DNA of 64,000 bases from Sphingopyxis sp. LK2115 (GCF_014595975.1 NZ_JABWGQ010000044.1:124001-188000); one strand, 5' to 3'; positions 36,954 through 46,092 are shown, counted from the first letter of the stretch. Made by a program: numbers and translations. Notes: generated by a model from the letters alone, not told the origin.

Positions 36954-37967
36954 ATGAAAGCCTGGCATTTGACCAGTCGTCCGCAGGGGCTGCCGACAAT
37001 CGACAATTTCGCGCTTCGCGACCTGCCCGACGCGCCGCTCGAAAAAGATCAGCTCCGCGTGCGCAACCGCTGGCTCTCGGTCGATCCCTATATGCGCGGG
37101 CGGATGAACGACGCCAAAAGCTATGCCGCGAGTTTCCGGCTCGACCAGCCGATGACCGGCGGCGCGATCGGCGAAGTCATCGAAAGCCGGATGGACGGCT
37201 TTGCCCCCGGCGACCTGATCCTCCACATGGGCGGCTGGCGCGAAGGCGGCGTGATCGGCCTCGACATGATGCCGAACAAGTTGCCGACCGCGCTGCTCGA
37301 CGCGGGCCTGCCGCCGCAGACTTTCCTGCACAATATGGGCCTCACCGGCGGCACCGCGTGGATCGGCCTGCTCCGCGTCGCGGCGGCGAAACCCGGCGAT
37401 ACCGTCTTCGTCTCGGCGGCCGCAGGGGCGGTCGGATCGGCGGTTGTGCAGATCGCGAAGGCACGCGAGATGACCGTGATCGGTTCGGCCGGCGGCGCCG
37501 AAAAATGCGCATGGGTCGCCGAACTCGGCGCCGATGAAGTGGTCGATTACAAGGCGGGGCCGGTGCTGCCCCAGCTCTCCGCCGCGCTGGAACGGCTCGG
37601 CAAGAATGGAATCGACATCTATTTCGACAATGTCGGCGGCGAACATCTCGACGCCGCTTTTGCGACCGCCAATGATTTTGCGCGCTTCGCGATCTGCGGG
37701 ATGATCGACGTCTATAACGACGCAAAGCCGCAGGAGATGAAATATCTCATCCGCACCATCCCCGCGCGCATCCGCATGGAAGGCTTTATCTACACCGACC
37801 AGTTTTTCGACTGCATGGAGGAGTTCTACGCCGACATGAGCGGGCTGCTCGCCAGCGGCGCGGTAACGATCCGCGAAACGGTGCATGACGGGATCGAGGC
37901 GGCGCCCGACGCCTTCCTTGGCCTGTTTTCGGGCGCGAATATCGGCAAGATGCTGGTGCGGTTGTAA
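36954..37967 (+). CDS. NADP-dependent medium-chain reductase (CurA/leukotriene B4 DH-like)
   Basis: 337 residues, zinc-free MDR. The N-terminus (WHLTSRPQGLPTIDNFALRD) and the segment RWLSVDPYMRGRMND are typical of the CurA / prostaglandin reductase group. The nucleotide-binding site is VSAAAGAVGSAVVQIAK, and FDNVGGEHLDAAF is the second family mark. These enzymes reduce alpha,beta-unsaturated carbonyls with NADPH. GGGGGG about ten bases upstream supports the ATG. It stands alone between tRNA-Ala and a convergent helicase gene. Confidence 0.9.
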   Translation: MKAWHLTSRPQGLPTIDNFALRDLPDAPLEKDQLRVRNRWLSVDPYMRGRMNDAKSYAASFRLDQPMTGGAIGEVIESRMDGFAPGDLILHMGGWREGGVIGLDMMPNKLPTALLDAGLPPQTFLHNMGLTGGTAWIGLLRVAAAKPGDTVFVSAAAGAVGSAVVQIAKAREMTVIGSAGGAEKCAWVAELGADEVVDYKAGPVLPQLSAALERLGKNGIDIYFDNVGGEHLDAAFATANDFARFAICGMIDVYNDAKPQEMKYLIRTIPARIRMEGFIYTDQFFDCMEEFYADMSGLLASGAVTIRETVHDGIEAAPDAFLGLFSGANIGKMLVRL

Positions 37968-38210
37968 AAATGTCCGGCGGCAGCGGCTAACCCGCGGTTG
38001 CCGAGGCTCCGGTTATTTTCTGGAACGGGAAGGTGGCAGCACGCAGGGCTGACGGAAACTCAGAACCTCTCGCCGCGATGCACCGTCCCGCCCCGTTCAC
38101 CACCGTTTCGCGGCGGTTCCCCGCCCCTTGCCGCAGGGGAATTGGCCATGGTCGCTTCCCAGCCCGAAGCGGCCTTCATATCCGACCGGATTTCGTCCGA
38201 CCGGTTCGAT

Positions 38211-39569
38211 TCAGGTCCCGAAGCCAACCGACAGGAAGCTCGGCATCGGGCCGTTCCAGCCATCATCGGCGCCATCGTCATCGTCGGGCCGGGCCTGTGG
38301 CGCCGGTCTGCGTCCGGCGTCCTTCTTCGGAGCCTCGCGCGGCTTTTCAGCGGCACGCTTCGCCCCTCGCGCGGCTTTCGGTTCCGCGCGGCGTGCGCTG
38401 CGGCGCGGTTCGCGCGCGTCCTTGTCGCTTTCCGGGGCCGAAGCCGGGTTCGCCGCGCCGCCACCATGCACCGGGATCTTATAGCCCGTCAGCTTCTCGA
38501 TATTGTCGATCGCCTCGTCATCCGACGGCGTGACCAATGTGAAGGCGCGCCCCTTCGCTCCCGCGCGGCCCGTGCGGCCGATGCGGTGAACATAATCGTC
38601 GGGGTGCCAGGGCGCGTCGAAATTGAACACATGACTGACGCCCTTGACGTCGAGCCCGCGCGCCGCGACGTCCGACGCCACCAATATATTGATCGTTCCC
38701 GCCTTGAAGCGATCGAGTTCGGCGATGCGGCTCGACTGGTCCATGTCGCCATGAATCTCGCCTGCCTTGTAGCCGTGGCGCTGAAGCGATTTCGCCAGTT
38801 CGCGCACGGTCGTCTTGCGGTTGCAGAAGATGATCGCGGTCGCCATATCCTCGGCCTCGATCAGCCCGCGCAGCGTGTCGCGCTTGCCCCTTTCGCTGGT
38901 CTTGACCACGAACTGCTCGATATTCTCGTTGCGGCTCGCCGGACGCGCAACCTCGATCGTCTTGGGGTTCGACAGGAACTTGTCGGCGAGTTTCTTGATC
39001 GGCGGCGGCATTGTTGCCGAAAAGAGCAAGGTCTGCCGATTCGCGGGCAGCTTGGTGCAGATATTCTCGATGTCGGGAATGAATCCCATGTCGAGCATCC
39101 GGTCGGCCTCGTCGATTACCAACAGGTTGCAGCCGGTGAGCAAAATCTTGCCGCGCTCGAACAGGTCCATCAGTCGGCCCGGCGTCGCGATCAACACGTC
39201 GACGCCCTTTTCCAGCGCCTTGACCTGATCGCCCATCTGCACCCCGCCGATCAGCAGCGCCATCGACAGCTTGTGATATTTGCCGTATTTTTCAAAGTTT
39301 TCAGCGACTTGCGCGGCCAGTTCGCGCGTCGGCTCCAGGATCAGCGAGCGCGGCATCAGGGCGCGGGCGCGACCATGCGCCAATATGTCGATCATCGGCA
39401 GCACAAAGGACGCCGTTTTGCCCGTCCCCGTCTGTGCAATGCCGATTATGTCGCGCATCATCAGCACCGACGGGATCGCCCCCGCCTGGATCGCCGTCGG
39501 TTCGCTATAGCCCGACTCGTCGATCGCGCGCAAAAGTTCGTCGGAAAGGCCGAGATCGGCAAATTTCAT
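38211..39569 (-). CDS. rhlE: DEAD-box RNA helicase (RhlE-like)
   Basis: 452 residues. Motifs in order: Q motif GYSEPTAIQAGAIPSVL, AQTGTGKT, PTREL, TPGR, VIDEADRML, SAT, and the C-terminal ARGLD and HRIGRTGRAG. After the RecA-like core (about 375 residues) comes a charged Arg/Lys/Ala/Pro tail, as in RhlE, which likely binds RNA nonspecifically. Expected roles are ribosome assembly, RNA decay and cold adaptation. It starts MKFADLGLSDELL, the RhlE N-terminus. Confidence 0.92.
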   Translation of the reverse strand: MKFADLGLSDELLRAIDESGYSEPTAIQAGAIPSVLMMRDIIGIAQTGTGKTASFVLPMIDILAHGRARALMPRSLILEPTRELAAQVAENFEKYGKYHKLSMALLIGGVQMGDQVKALEKGVDVLIATPGRLMDLFERGKILLTGCNLLVIDEADRMLDMGFIPDIENICTKLPANRQTLLFSATMPPPIKKLADKFLSNPKTIEVARPASRNENIEQFVVKTSERGKRDTLRGLIEAEDMATAIIFCNRKTTVRELAKSLQRHGYKAGEIHGDMDQSSRIAELDRFKAGTINILVASDVAARGLDVKGVSHVFNFDAPWHPDDYVHRIGRTGRAGAKGRAFTLVTPSDDEAIDNIEKLTGYKIPVHGGGAANPASAPESDKDAREPRRSARRAEPKAARGAKRAAEKPREAPKKDAGRRPAPQARPDDDDGADDGWNGPMPSFLSVGFGT

Positions 39570-39685
39570 GTGGTATCATGTCCGGAAAAAGAGAGGCTTC
39601 GCCCAGCCGCCCACGCAGGCGAGCGATGCCGCGGCCATTGGGCAAATCGCGGCAAAAAGTCAAGGAATACCGGTGAAAAAGACGC

Positions 39686-40201
39686 TCAATCGTCGTCGCG
39701 GACCGGAACCAGCAGGCGAAACTTGTCGACCTCGCACTTCGCGCCCGTGCGCGCATGGATTTCGTCGCGGTCCTCGCAAAGCTTTCCGTCCTTGCTGCCT
39801 TCCATGTAAAAACCGGCGTAGAAATCGAGCGCCCGGCACCCGCGGTTGAGCTGCGCGCGCAATCGCTGCTTCTGCCGCGTGATCAGGTCGATGCTGTCGC
39901 GCTGCGCCGCGCTCATCCCCACGATATTGCGCATGGCCACGCATTTCGGAGCCTTTTTTTCTTTCCATACAATGGGAACATCGGCGATGCGCGGCGGCGG
40001 CGGGGCGGCAAAATTGTTGAGTTGCGAACGCTGCGCGGGCACGCGGATGATCAGCTGTCGTTCGATCACCATCTGCCAGAAGGACAGCGGTGCATCGGGC
40101 GCCGGGGGCGGGGCAGGCATCAACGCCTCTGGAACCGGAACGGGCGACGCCACATCGGCCGCGGGCGCGGCCATGATCCACAGGAAAGCTGCCGTCAGCA
40201 C
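39686..40201 (-). CDS. Uncharacterised secreted protein
   Basis: 171 residues from a GTG start, with a short hydrophobic leader (MLTAAFLWIMAAPAADV) that looks like a Sec signal, then a Pro/Ala-rich stretch. The remainder has four cysteines (PKCVAM, RGCRAL, KLCEDR, AKCEVD) likely to form two disulfides in the periplasm, and DFYAGFYMEGSKDGKLCEDRDE as the most distinctive segment. I do not recognise the family. It lies between rhlE (same strand) and an FAD oxidase (opposite strand). Confidence 0.72.
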   Translation of the reverse strand: MLTAAFLWIMAAPAADVASPVPVPEALMPAPPPAPDAPLSFWQMVIERQLIIRVPAQRSQLNNFAAPPPPRIADVPIVWKEKKAPKCVAMRNIVGMSAAQRDSIDLITRQKQRLRAQLNRGCRALDFYAGFYMEGSKDGKLCEDRDEIHARTGAKCEVDKFRLLVPVRDDD

Positions 40202-40389
40202 CGCCGCGCCACCGCCGTTCGCGCATCGTCACTCATATCGCCGCTCACTCGTCACTCCCGCGCCCATCCCCGCTGGACGTAAAGACATTATTTGTCCATC
40301 GCAGCTTTACCGTCCATGATTGAACAACCCATGAACTGCAACACGCGGCCGGGTCGGCCGCGAACCCGGACAAGGCCGAACCGAACGAC

Positions 40390-41814
40390 ATGACGCGCCC
40401 CCCTTCCCCTTCGCTGCTCCGGGCGCTCGCCGATCTGCTGGGCGCCAAAGGGTTCAGCGCCGACGCCGACGCGATGGCGCCATGGCTCACCGACTGGCGC
40501 GGCAAATATCGTGGCCAAGCTGCGGCGATGCTGTCGCCCGCCACCACCGAAGAGGTCGCCGCCGTGGTGCGGCTCTGCGCCGAAGCGGGCGTCGCGATCG
40601 TGCCGCAGGGCGGGAACAGCGGCATGGTCGGCGGCGCCACCCCCGACGCCAGCGGCAACCAGCTGCTGCTCAGCCTCCGCCGCATGAACCGCGTCCGCCG
40701 GATCGACGTCAAGGCCCGGATCGCAGTCGCCGAGGCGGGCGTGATCCTCCAGGCCTTCCATGACGCCGTGCTCGCGCACGGCTTGCGCTTCCCGCTGACG
40801 CTCGGCGGCAAGGGATCGGCGACGATCGGCGGGCTGGTTTCGACCAATGCGGGGGGGACGCAGGTGCTGCGGCACGGCACGATGCGCGCGCTCGTCGCGG
40901 GGATCGAGGCCGTGCTGCCCGACGGCGGCATCTTCGACGGCCTCGCGCCGCTCAAGAAGGACAATCGCGGTTACGACCTCAAGCACCTCTTGTGCGGCGC
41001 CGAAGGCACGCTCGGCGTCGTCACCGCCGCGGCGCTGCATCTCGTCCCCGCGGCGGCGGCGCGGCGCACCGCGTGGATCGGCGTCGAATCGCCCGACGTC
41101 GCCCTGGTGCTTCTCCGCCGCCTCGATGCCGCGATGGGCCGCGCGCTCGAGGGGTTCGAGCTGATCCCGCACGCCTGCCTCGACGCGGTGCTGCGCCATA
41201 TCCCCGGCACGCGCGCGCCGCTTGCCGCCACGCATCCCTGGCATGTGCTCGCCGAACTGGTCGGCGCCGATGATGCGGCGCTCGGCGACGCGTTTGAAGG
41301 GCAGCTCGCCGCCGCGTTCGACGCGGGGCTCGTCCGCGACGTCGCGCTCGCCAAGAATGACCGCGAGAGCGAGGATTTCTGGCGGCTGCGCGACTCGATT
41401 TCAGAGGCTGAGCGCGTCGACGGCCCGGCGCTTCAGCACGACGTCAGCGTTCCCGTCGACCTGATGCCCGCCTTCATCGCCGACAACCCTGCCCGTATCG
41501 CCGCCGCCTTCCCCGGCGTGCGGACCCTCTCCTTCGGCCATCTGGGCGACGGCAATGTCCATCATCATGTCCAGCCGCCGCGCGGTGGCGACGGGGCGGC
41601 GTGGATCGCCGCGCACGGCTCCGACGTCAGCCGCCTCGTCTACACCCATGTGATCGAGCTCGGCGGGTCGATTTCGGCCGAACATGGCATCGGCCAGATG
41701 AAGCGCGATATCCTTGCCGAGCTCGACAGTCCGGCGCGGCTCGCGGCATTGCGCGGCGTCAAGCGCGGGCTGGACCCCGCGGGTATCTTCAATCCGGGCA
41801 AGCTGATCGCCTGA
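40390..41814 (+). CDS. FAD-linked oxidase of the GlcD / D-2-hydroxyglutarate dehydrogenase type
   Basis: 474 residues. The PCMH-type FAD domain carries VPQGGNSGMVGGATPDASG and GTLGVVTAAALHLVP. The C-terminal cap has LSFGHLGDGNVHHHVQ, with likely metal-binding histidines, and SISAEHGIGQMKR. This is the FAD-binding group that oxidises D-2-hydroxy acids (lactate, 2-hydroxyglutarate, glycolate) and passes electrons to a carrier. There is no iron-sulfur subunit nearby, which fits the single-chain D-2HGDH-like members better than glycolate oxidase. Confidence 0.88.
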   Translation: MTRPPSPSLLRALADLLGAKGFSADADAMAPWLTDWRGKYRGQAAAMLSPATTEEVAAVVRLCAEAGVAIVPQGGNSGMVGGATPDASGNQLLLSLRRMNRVRRIDVKARIAVAEAGVILQAFHDAVLAHGLRFPLTLGGKGSATIGGLVSTNAGGTQVLRHGTMRALVAGIEAVLPDGGIFDGLAPLKKDNRGYDLKHLLCGAEGTLGVVTAAALHLVPAAAARRTAWIGVESPDVALVLLRRLDAAMGRALEGFELIPHACLDAVLRHIPGTRAPLAATHPWHVLAELVGADDAALGDAFEGQLAAAFDAGLVRDVALAKNDRESEDFWRLRDSISEAERVDGPALQHDVSVPVDLMPAFIADNPARIAAAFPGVRTLSFGHLGDGNVHHHVQPPRGGDGAAWIAAHGSDVSRLVYTHVIELGGSISAEHGIGQMKRDILAELDSPARLAALRGVKRGLDPAGIFNPGKLIA

Positions 41815-41925
41815 CACTTCACCCGCCTTGCGTCATCGCCCCCTTGCGCCGCACGCGCCGGGCCAATAAGGCGCCTTATCTTTTTGCGTGCCCGCCCGCG
41901 CGGGACATCTTACCGGAGTTCGATC

Positions 41926-42705
41926 ATGGCCACCGCGCCCGCACCTGCCAACCTGCCGCTGTTCTACAAAGACCTCACCCCGCTTTCGAGCGTCGATCAC
42001 GCCGATTTCCACGCGCGCCCGCTCGACAGCGCGGAGTTCCTCGTCGGCCAGCACGCGGTCCCGCTGACCTCGGACGAATTCGTGTCGGCGTGCCGCTTTT
42101 ACCCGATCGTCTTTTCGGCCGGCGACAATCCCGTTCCGCTTGCGCTGATGGGTCTCAACGAAGGGATCAACACCTTCGTCGACGACCAGGGCAAGCTCAT
42201 CAATCCGGTTTATGTCCCGGCCTATATCCGCCGCTACCCCTTCCTCCTCGCCAAGCTTCAGCCCAACACCGAAGAGCTGTCGCTCTGTTTCGACCCGACA
42301 TCGGGCGCGATCGGCAAGTTCGACGAGGGCGACGCGCTGTTCGTCGACGGCCAGCCGTCGGACCAGGTCAAGGCGGTGCTGGAGTTCTGCAAGAATTTCG
42401 AGGAAGCCGGTCAGCGCACCGGCATGTTCATGGAAGAGCTGAAGAAGGCCGACCTCCTTATGGACGGCGAAGTCGCGATCCAGCAGGAAGGCCATGACAA
42501 GCCCTATATCTATCGCGGTTTCCAGATGGTCGACGAGAACAAGCTGCGCGAACTGCGCGGTGACGTGCTGCGCAAGCTGATGCAGAACGGCATTCTCGGC
42601 CTCATCTTCGCGCACCTCTTCTCGCTGCAACTGATGCGCGAGGTTTTCGCCGAACAGGTAAAGAGCGGCAAGATGCAGCTTGTCAGCGAAGCGCCGACGG
42701 TCTGA
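41926..42705 (+). CDS. sapC: SapC family protein
   Basis: 259 residues, without signal peptide or membrane span. The SapC family is recognised by HADFHARPLDSAEFLVGQ, ACRFYPIVFSAGDNPVPLALMG, YVPAYIRRYPFLLA and the C-terminal GFQMVDENKLRELRGD. The family is named after an S-layer-associated protein, but the function in sphingomonads is not known; partners are often TonB-dependent receptor loci, which are absent here. CCGGAG precedes the ATG by seven bases. A strong bidirectional terminator follows. Confidence 0.9.
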   Translation: MATAPAPANLPLFYKDLTPLSSVDHADFHARPLDSAEFLVGQHAVPLTSDEFVSACRFYPIVFSAGDNPVPLALMGLNEGINTFVDDQGKLINPVYVPAYIRRYPFLLAKLQPNTEELSLCFDPTSGAIGKFDEGDALFVDGQPSDQVKAVLEFCKNFEEAGQRTGMFMEELKKADLLMDGEVAIQQEGHDKPYIYRGFQMVDENKLRELRGDVLRKLMQNGILGLIFAHLFSLQLMREVFAEQVKSGKMQLVSEAPTV

Positions 42706-42713
42706 CCTGTAAC

Positions 42714-42751
42714 AAAAAAGCCGCCTCCGCACTGCACGGGGGCGGTTTTTT
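42714..42751. terminator. Bidirectional rho-independent terminator after sapC
   Basis: An A6 run, an 8-bp stem CCGCCTCC / GGGGGCGG (one T-G pair), a 9-nt loop and a T6 run. The A and T tracts make it work for sapC and for the convergent DUF1674 gene. Confidence 0.9.
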
Positions 42752-42761
42752 GCAGCGGCGG

Positions 42762-42980
42762 TCAGAAGTCGACCACAATCCCGTTCAGCTCCCAATCGCC
42801 ATAGCGCACCGGATTGCGGCCGCCCGGCTGATCCTCGGCGCGATCCTCGCGGATCGGTGCGGGCGATGGCAACGGGCTGTTCGTCCAGCCTGCGGGCGGC
42901 TTCACATGCTGCGGGCGCTTTACAGCGCGTGGCGTTCCGCCGATGGTCGCATCGTCACTGATGTCGGTCATGCCCGCCAT
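42762..42980 (-). CDS. DUF1674 protein (SDHAF4-like)
   Basis: 72 residues, hydrophilic and Pro-rich, ending in NPVRYGDWELNGIVVDF. This C-terminal block is the DUF1674 signature, shared with the mitochondrial succinate dehydrogenase assembly factor SDHAF4, which binds the flavinylated subunit. The bacterial role is inferred by homology; no sdh genes are in the window. A second ATG three codons in is equally possible. Divergent from the rRNA methyltransferase gene, with about 40 nt between starts. Confidence 0.83.
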   Translation of the reverse strand: MAGMTDISDDATIGGTPRAVKRPQHVKPPAGWTNSPLPSPAPIREDRAEDQPGGRNPVRYGDWELNGIVVDF

Positions 42981-43023
42981 ATAGGATCATCGATGCCTGC
43001 CGCCAACCATGCCCTGGCCCGTC

Positions 43024-44325
43024 ATGGCTGATCGCCGCCCTGCCCGGCGCAAACGGCCGCGCGGCGAGGTCGATCCGCCGGGCCTTGCGCCGCGGCGCGC
43101 GGCGCTGCGGCTGCTCGACGCGATTCTGCGCCGCGGCGATCCGCTCGACATCGCGATGCATGCCGCGGCGCAGGGGCTGGCCGGCGCCGACCGCGCCTTT
43201 GCCGTCGCCATCGCGTCGGAGGCGCTGCGCTGGATGACCGACATCGATGCGCTGATCGACGGCGCGACCGCGCAGTCCTTGCCCGACGACGTGAAATCGC
43301 GCGCGGTGCTCAGGATCGCGCTGGCGCAGCTGCTCGTGCTCAAAAGTCCCGCCCACGCCGTTGTCGCGACCGCACTGCCGCTCGTCGACGGCGGCCCGCG
43401 CCGCCTCGTCCACGCGATCCTGTCGCGCGCGCAGCAGGAAAATTGGGAACTGCCGGAGCACGCGACCTTGCCGTCCCCTGCCGCCGCGCGCTGGGCTGCG
43501 ATATGGGGCGCACCCATGGTCGACGCGGCCGCCGCAAGCTGGAGCGCCCCGCCGCCGATCGACCTCAGCTTTGCCGCCGAACCCGGTTCCGACGAATGGC
43601 CCGATGCGGTGGCGCTCGCACCGCGCCACCGCCGTCTGCCGCGCGGGCAGGCGGTCGAAGCCATGCCCGGTTTTGCCGAAGGCGGCTGGTGGGTACAGGA
43701 TCTCGCCGCAAGCCTGCCCGCCCGCCTCCTCGGTGCGGGCGACGGGCGGACCATTCTCGACCTCTGCGCTGCGCCGGGCGGCAAGACGATGCAGCTTGCG
43801 GCCGCCGGATGGGCGGTCACTGCGGTCGATGCCAGCGCCCGACGCCTCGAACGGCTGCGCGCCAACCTTGCGCGCACCGGCCTCGCGGCCGAGGTGGTGC
43901 AGGGCGACATCCGCAGCTGGGCGCCCGGTTCCGCGGCCGATGCCGTGCTGCTCGACGCTCCCTGTTCGGCGACGGGCATCTTCCGCCGCCACCCCGACGT
44001 CCTCCACCGCATCGAGCCGCGCCAGATCGCAGAGATGGCGGTGCTGCAATCTGAACTTCTTGCGCGCGCGGCGGATTGGGTCAAACCGGGCGGCACGCTC
44101 GTCTACGCGACCTGCTCGCTCGAACGTGCCGAGGGCGAGGATCAGATCGCCGCCTTCGTCGAGGCCAATACGCGCTGGACAATCGAGCCTGCGCGCGCGG
44201 ACGAGCTTCCCGCCGGAATCGTGCCCGACGCCAACGGCTTCGTCCGCACGCTTCCCGGCCAGCTTGCCGACGCCGGCGGCCTCGACGGCTTTTTCATCGC
44301 GCGCGTTCGTGCGCCGTCAGTCTGA
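43024..44325 (+). CDS. rsmB: RsmB/NOP-family rRNA m5C methyltransferase
   Basis: 433 residues. The N-terminal NusB-like helical domain (AALRLLDAILRRGDPLDIAMHAAAQ) is followed by a SAM methyltransferase with DLCAAPGGKTMQLAA, the catalytic-cysteine motif DAPCSATG, and the second cysteine in VYATCSLERAEGEDQ. This is the RsmB pattern, which modifies C967 of 16S rRNA. ATG 43009 would add five residues. It ends convergently, with a 9-bp overlap with the cyclase fragment. Confidence 0.92.
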   Translation: MADRRPARRKRPRGEVDPPGLAPRRAALRLLDAILRRGDPLDIAMHAAAQGLAGADRAFAVAIASEALRWMTDIDALIDGATAQSLPDDVKSRAVLRIALAQLLVLKSPAHAVVATALPLVDGGPRRLVHAILSRAQQENWELPEHATLPSPAAARWAAIWGAPMVDAAAASWSAPPPIDLSFAAEPGSDEWPDAVALAPRHRRLPRGQAVEAMPGFAEGGWWVQDLAASLPARLLGAGDGRTILDLCAAPGGKTMQLAAAGWAVTAVDASARRLERLRANLARTGLAAEVVQGDIRSWAPGSAADAVLLDAPCSATGIFRRHPDVLHRIEPRQIAEMAVLQSELLARAADWVKPGGTLVYATCSLERAEGEDQIAAFVEANTRWTIEPARADELPAGIVPDANGFVRTLPGQLADAGGLDGFFIARVRAPSV

Positions 44326-45093
44326 CCGCCGCGACAGGCGATACAGCGCCAGTTCGCCATAATCCTTGGCGAGCCGCACCTTGCCGACATAGTCGCACGC
44401 GAAATCGCCCACATCGTCCAGCGCCAGCATCGCCGCCAGCGGCTGTGTGCAATAGACCTGCCCGACCAGCGTCACCGGCTCGATCCGCGCGGTGCGCGTA
44501 ACCTCGGTCCCATACCACAGCTCACCGCCGACTATGGGGTCGATGCCGCGATAAATCGGGCCGAAATGAACGCCGATACGCATTCCCGCGCGCGTCCCTT
44601 CCAGCCCCAGCCCCGCGGGCAGCACTCGCAGCGCATCCTGCATCGCCAGCGCAATCCGCGCCGCAGTCGTCGGCGCGTCGATCACCGCATAAACCGCATC
44701 GCCCCAGGTGTTGCGGAACAGCACCGCCTCGCCAAACCTGTCGAGAACGCGGCCGACACCGCCCATCACCTCACGCGCGAAAACCGGCAGTTCCGCCTCT
44801 CCCAGCCGGGAAAAGCCCGCGAAATCGGCGAACAATATCGCGTAAAGTCCCCGCCGCGCTCCATCGGGCACGGTTGGCGCCGCCGGAAAGTCGAGCGCGC
44901 GGTCCAACCCCTTGGCGACAAGCCCGACGGTCCGCCCGCCGCAGCGCTGCCACAGCGCGACATCAGCATCGGTTCCCGCCATCGCATCAACAGACCGCGC
45001 ATCGCCGTCGATCACCGCAAACTGCATCGCCTCGGTTTCCAGCTCGCGCGCGCGCAGCCGCGCCAACCCCATCATCGTCTGCGCCCCCAGCAC
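44317..45093 (-). CDS. Class III nucleotidyl cyclase domain (C-terminal part of split gene)
   Basis: 258 residues if translation restarts at GTG 45093, 3 nt after the amber codon. The cyclase homology domain spans about residues 82-255. Metal-binding Asp90 (ILFADFAGFS) and Asp132 (NTWGDAVYAV) are present. The transition-state Arg203 is present, but the partnering Asn is Thr199 (TEVTRTARIEP). The base-selecting Lys of adenylyl cyclases is Asn128 at the position of KTIGD-type motifs. A base other than adenine, or reduced activity, is therefore possible. There is no transmembrane segment. No Shine-Dalgarno is seen for the restart. Confidence 0.7.
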   Translation of the reverse strand: MLGAQTMMGLARLRARELETEAMQFAVIDGDARSVDAMAGTDADVALWQRCGGRTVGLVAKGLDRALDFPAAPTVPDGARRGLYAILFADFAGFSRLGEAELPVFAREVMGGVGRVLDRFGEAVLFRNTWGDAVYAVIDAPTTAARIALAMQDALRVLPAGLGLEGTRAGMRIGVHFGPIYRGIDPIVGGELWYGTEVTRTARIEPVTLVGQVYCTQPLAAMLALDDVGDFACDYVGKVRLAKDYGELALYRLSRRSD

Positions 45094-45096
45094 GAA

Positions 45097-46092
45097 CTAG
45101 CCATCGTCCCCGACATAGCGCGCGCCGCTCGCCAGATGGACCGTGGCCGCCCCGGCGCGGCACGCCTCATATCGCGGCAACCAGTCGGCGCCGCCCGATA
45201 CGACCGACTGGGCGATAAAATCCTCTTCGGCAAAGGGCAGCACCACCGACAGGTCGATATCGCGCGCCATCGCTTCTTCGGCAAAAAGAATGTCGGCACC
45301 GCACGCCAGCGGGCCGATCAGCGCCGACAGCGGCTGTGCGTCGAGCGCAGCGGCGATCGCGGCGCGGGCGCTGGCTTCGCCCGCCCCGCCCGCGCGGAAC
45401 ATCCGCCCGCAATAGACCCCGACCGGCGGCGGACGCAGCACCTCGATCACCGCCGCGGCACCGTCGCCGTCGATCGCACCCGCCGCCGCAAGCCGCGCGA
45501 TCTGGCGGCAGGTCGCGGCGCGATCGCCGATCCGCCGGGCAGCGACCGCACACGCCGCTTCGGCGGCCTGCCGCGCCTCGGCGCCGCGCCCCGTCAGCAG
45601 CAGCGCCTCGGCGAGCGTCGCCTGCTCCCAATAATCCTCACCCGCGCCCGCCATCGCAATCGGCCGCGCCAATGCCGCGACCCGCGCACGATCGCCGAGC
45701 AGCGCGCACAGGCTAGCGGCATTGATCGCCGGAAAAGCCGCACCCGACAGCGCAAAGGCCCGCTCATAGGCCGCGGCGGCGCGCGCCAGCAATTCGGTGC
45801 GGCGCGCGCCCGCGTGGTCGAAGGCGGCGTCCTTCCAGATCCGCCCGGCAAGCGCGACGCAATCGACGTCGTCCGACGCCGCGAGTCCCAGCCGTTCGTA
45901 CAGCGCCATCGCGCCCATGCTGTCGCCCGACGCTGCGAGCGCGCGCACCATCAGATAGCACAGCCGCGCGCTGTCGAGCCCGTCGCGGTGCGCCGCCGCC
46001 GCGCGGTCGAACGCGGTCAGCGCATCGCCGCGCTCCAGCCGCCACGCGACCTCGGCCTCGACCGCCGCCACCGGGTCGTCGGCCGCGATCAC
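45097..46092 (-). CDS. TRAFs-binding/TPR and SLOG-like protein (N-terminal part of split gene)
   Basis: 331 residues from GTG 46092, which overlaps the stop of the TIR gene by 4 nt. Residues 1-200 are TPR-like helices containing the TRAFs-binding (DUF4071) pattern: GRIWKDAAFDHAGARRTELL, then AYERAFALSGAAFPAINAAS. Residues about 228-325 resemble a SLOG nucleotide-binding fold: GVYCGRMF, GPLACGADILFAEEAM and LSVVLPFAEEDF. In related proteins this region is fused to the nucleotidyl cyclase that follows here after a stop codon. Function on its own would be doubtful. Confidence 0.75.
   Translation of the reverse strand: MIAADDPVAAVEAEVAWRLERGDALTAFDRAAAAHRDGLDSARLCYLMVRALAASGDSMGAMALYERLGLAASDDVDCVALAGRIWKDAAFDHAGARRTELLARAAAAYERAFALSGAAFPAINAASLCALLGDRARVAALARPIAMAGAGEDYWEQATLAEALLLTGRGAEARQAAEAACAVAARRIGDRAATCRQIARLAAAGAIDGDGAAAVIEVLRPPPVGVYCGRMFRAGGAGEASARAAIAAALDAQPLSALIGPLACGADILFAEEAMARDIDLSVVLPFAEEDFIAQSVVSGGADWLPRYEACRAGAATVHLASGARYVGDDG

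Larger units (their letters stand above)
44317..46092 (-). pseudogene. Interrupted TRAFs-binding / SLOG-like / class III cyclase gene (in-frame TAG)
   Basis: A single reading frame of 591 codons runs from GTG 46092 to the TGA at 44317, broken only by TAG at 45099-45097. The protein is continuous in sense across the stop. The SLOG-like segment ends ...GARYVGDDG, the stop follows, and then LGAQTMMGLARLRARELET continues as the helix that links this segment to the cyclase. A change of one base (TAC or similar to TAG) would account for it. It could be a true nonsense mutation, a sequencing error or a readthrough site. The two halves are described separately below. Confidence 0.65.

Noticed and set aside
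36779..37000. tRNA-Ala as an integration site of a genomic island
   Set aside because: No integrase or direct repeat of the tRNA end is found on either side, and the flanking genes are ordinary.
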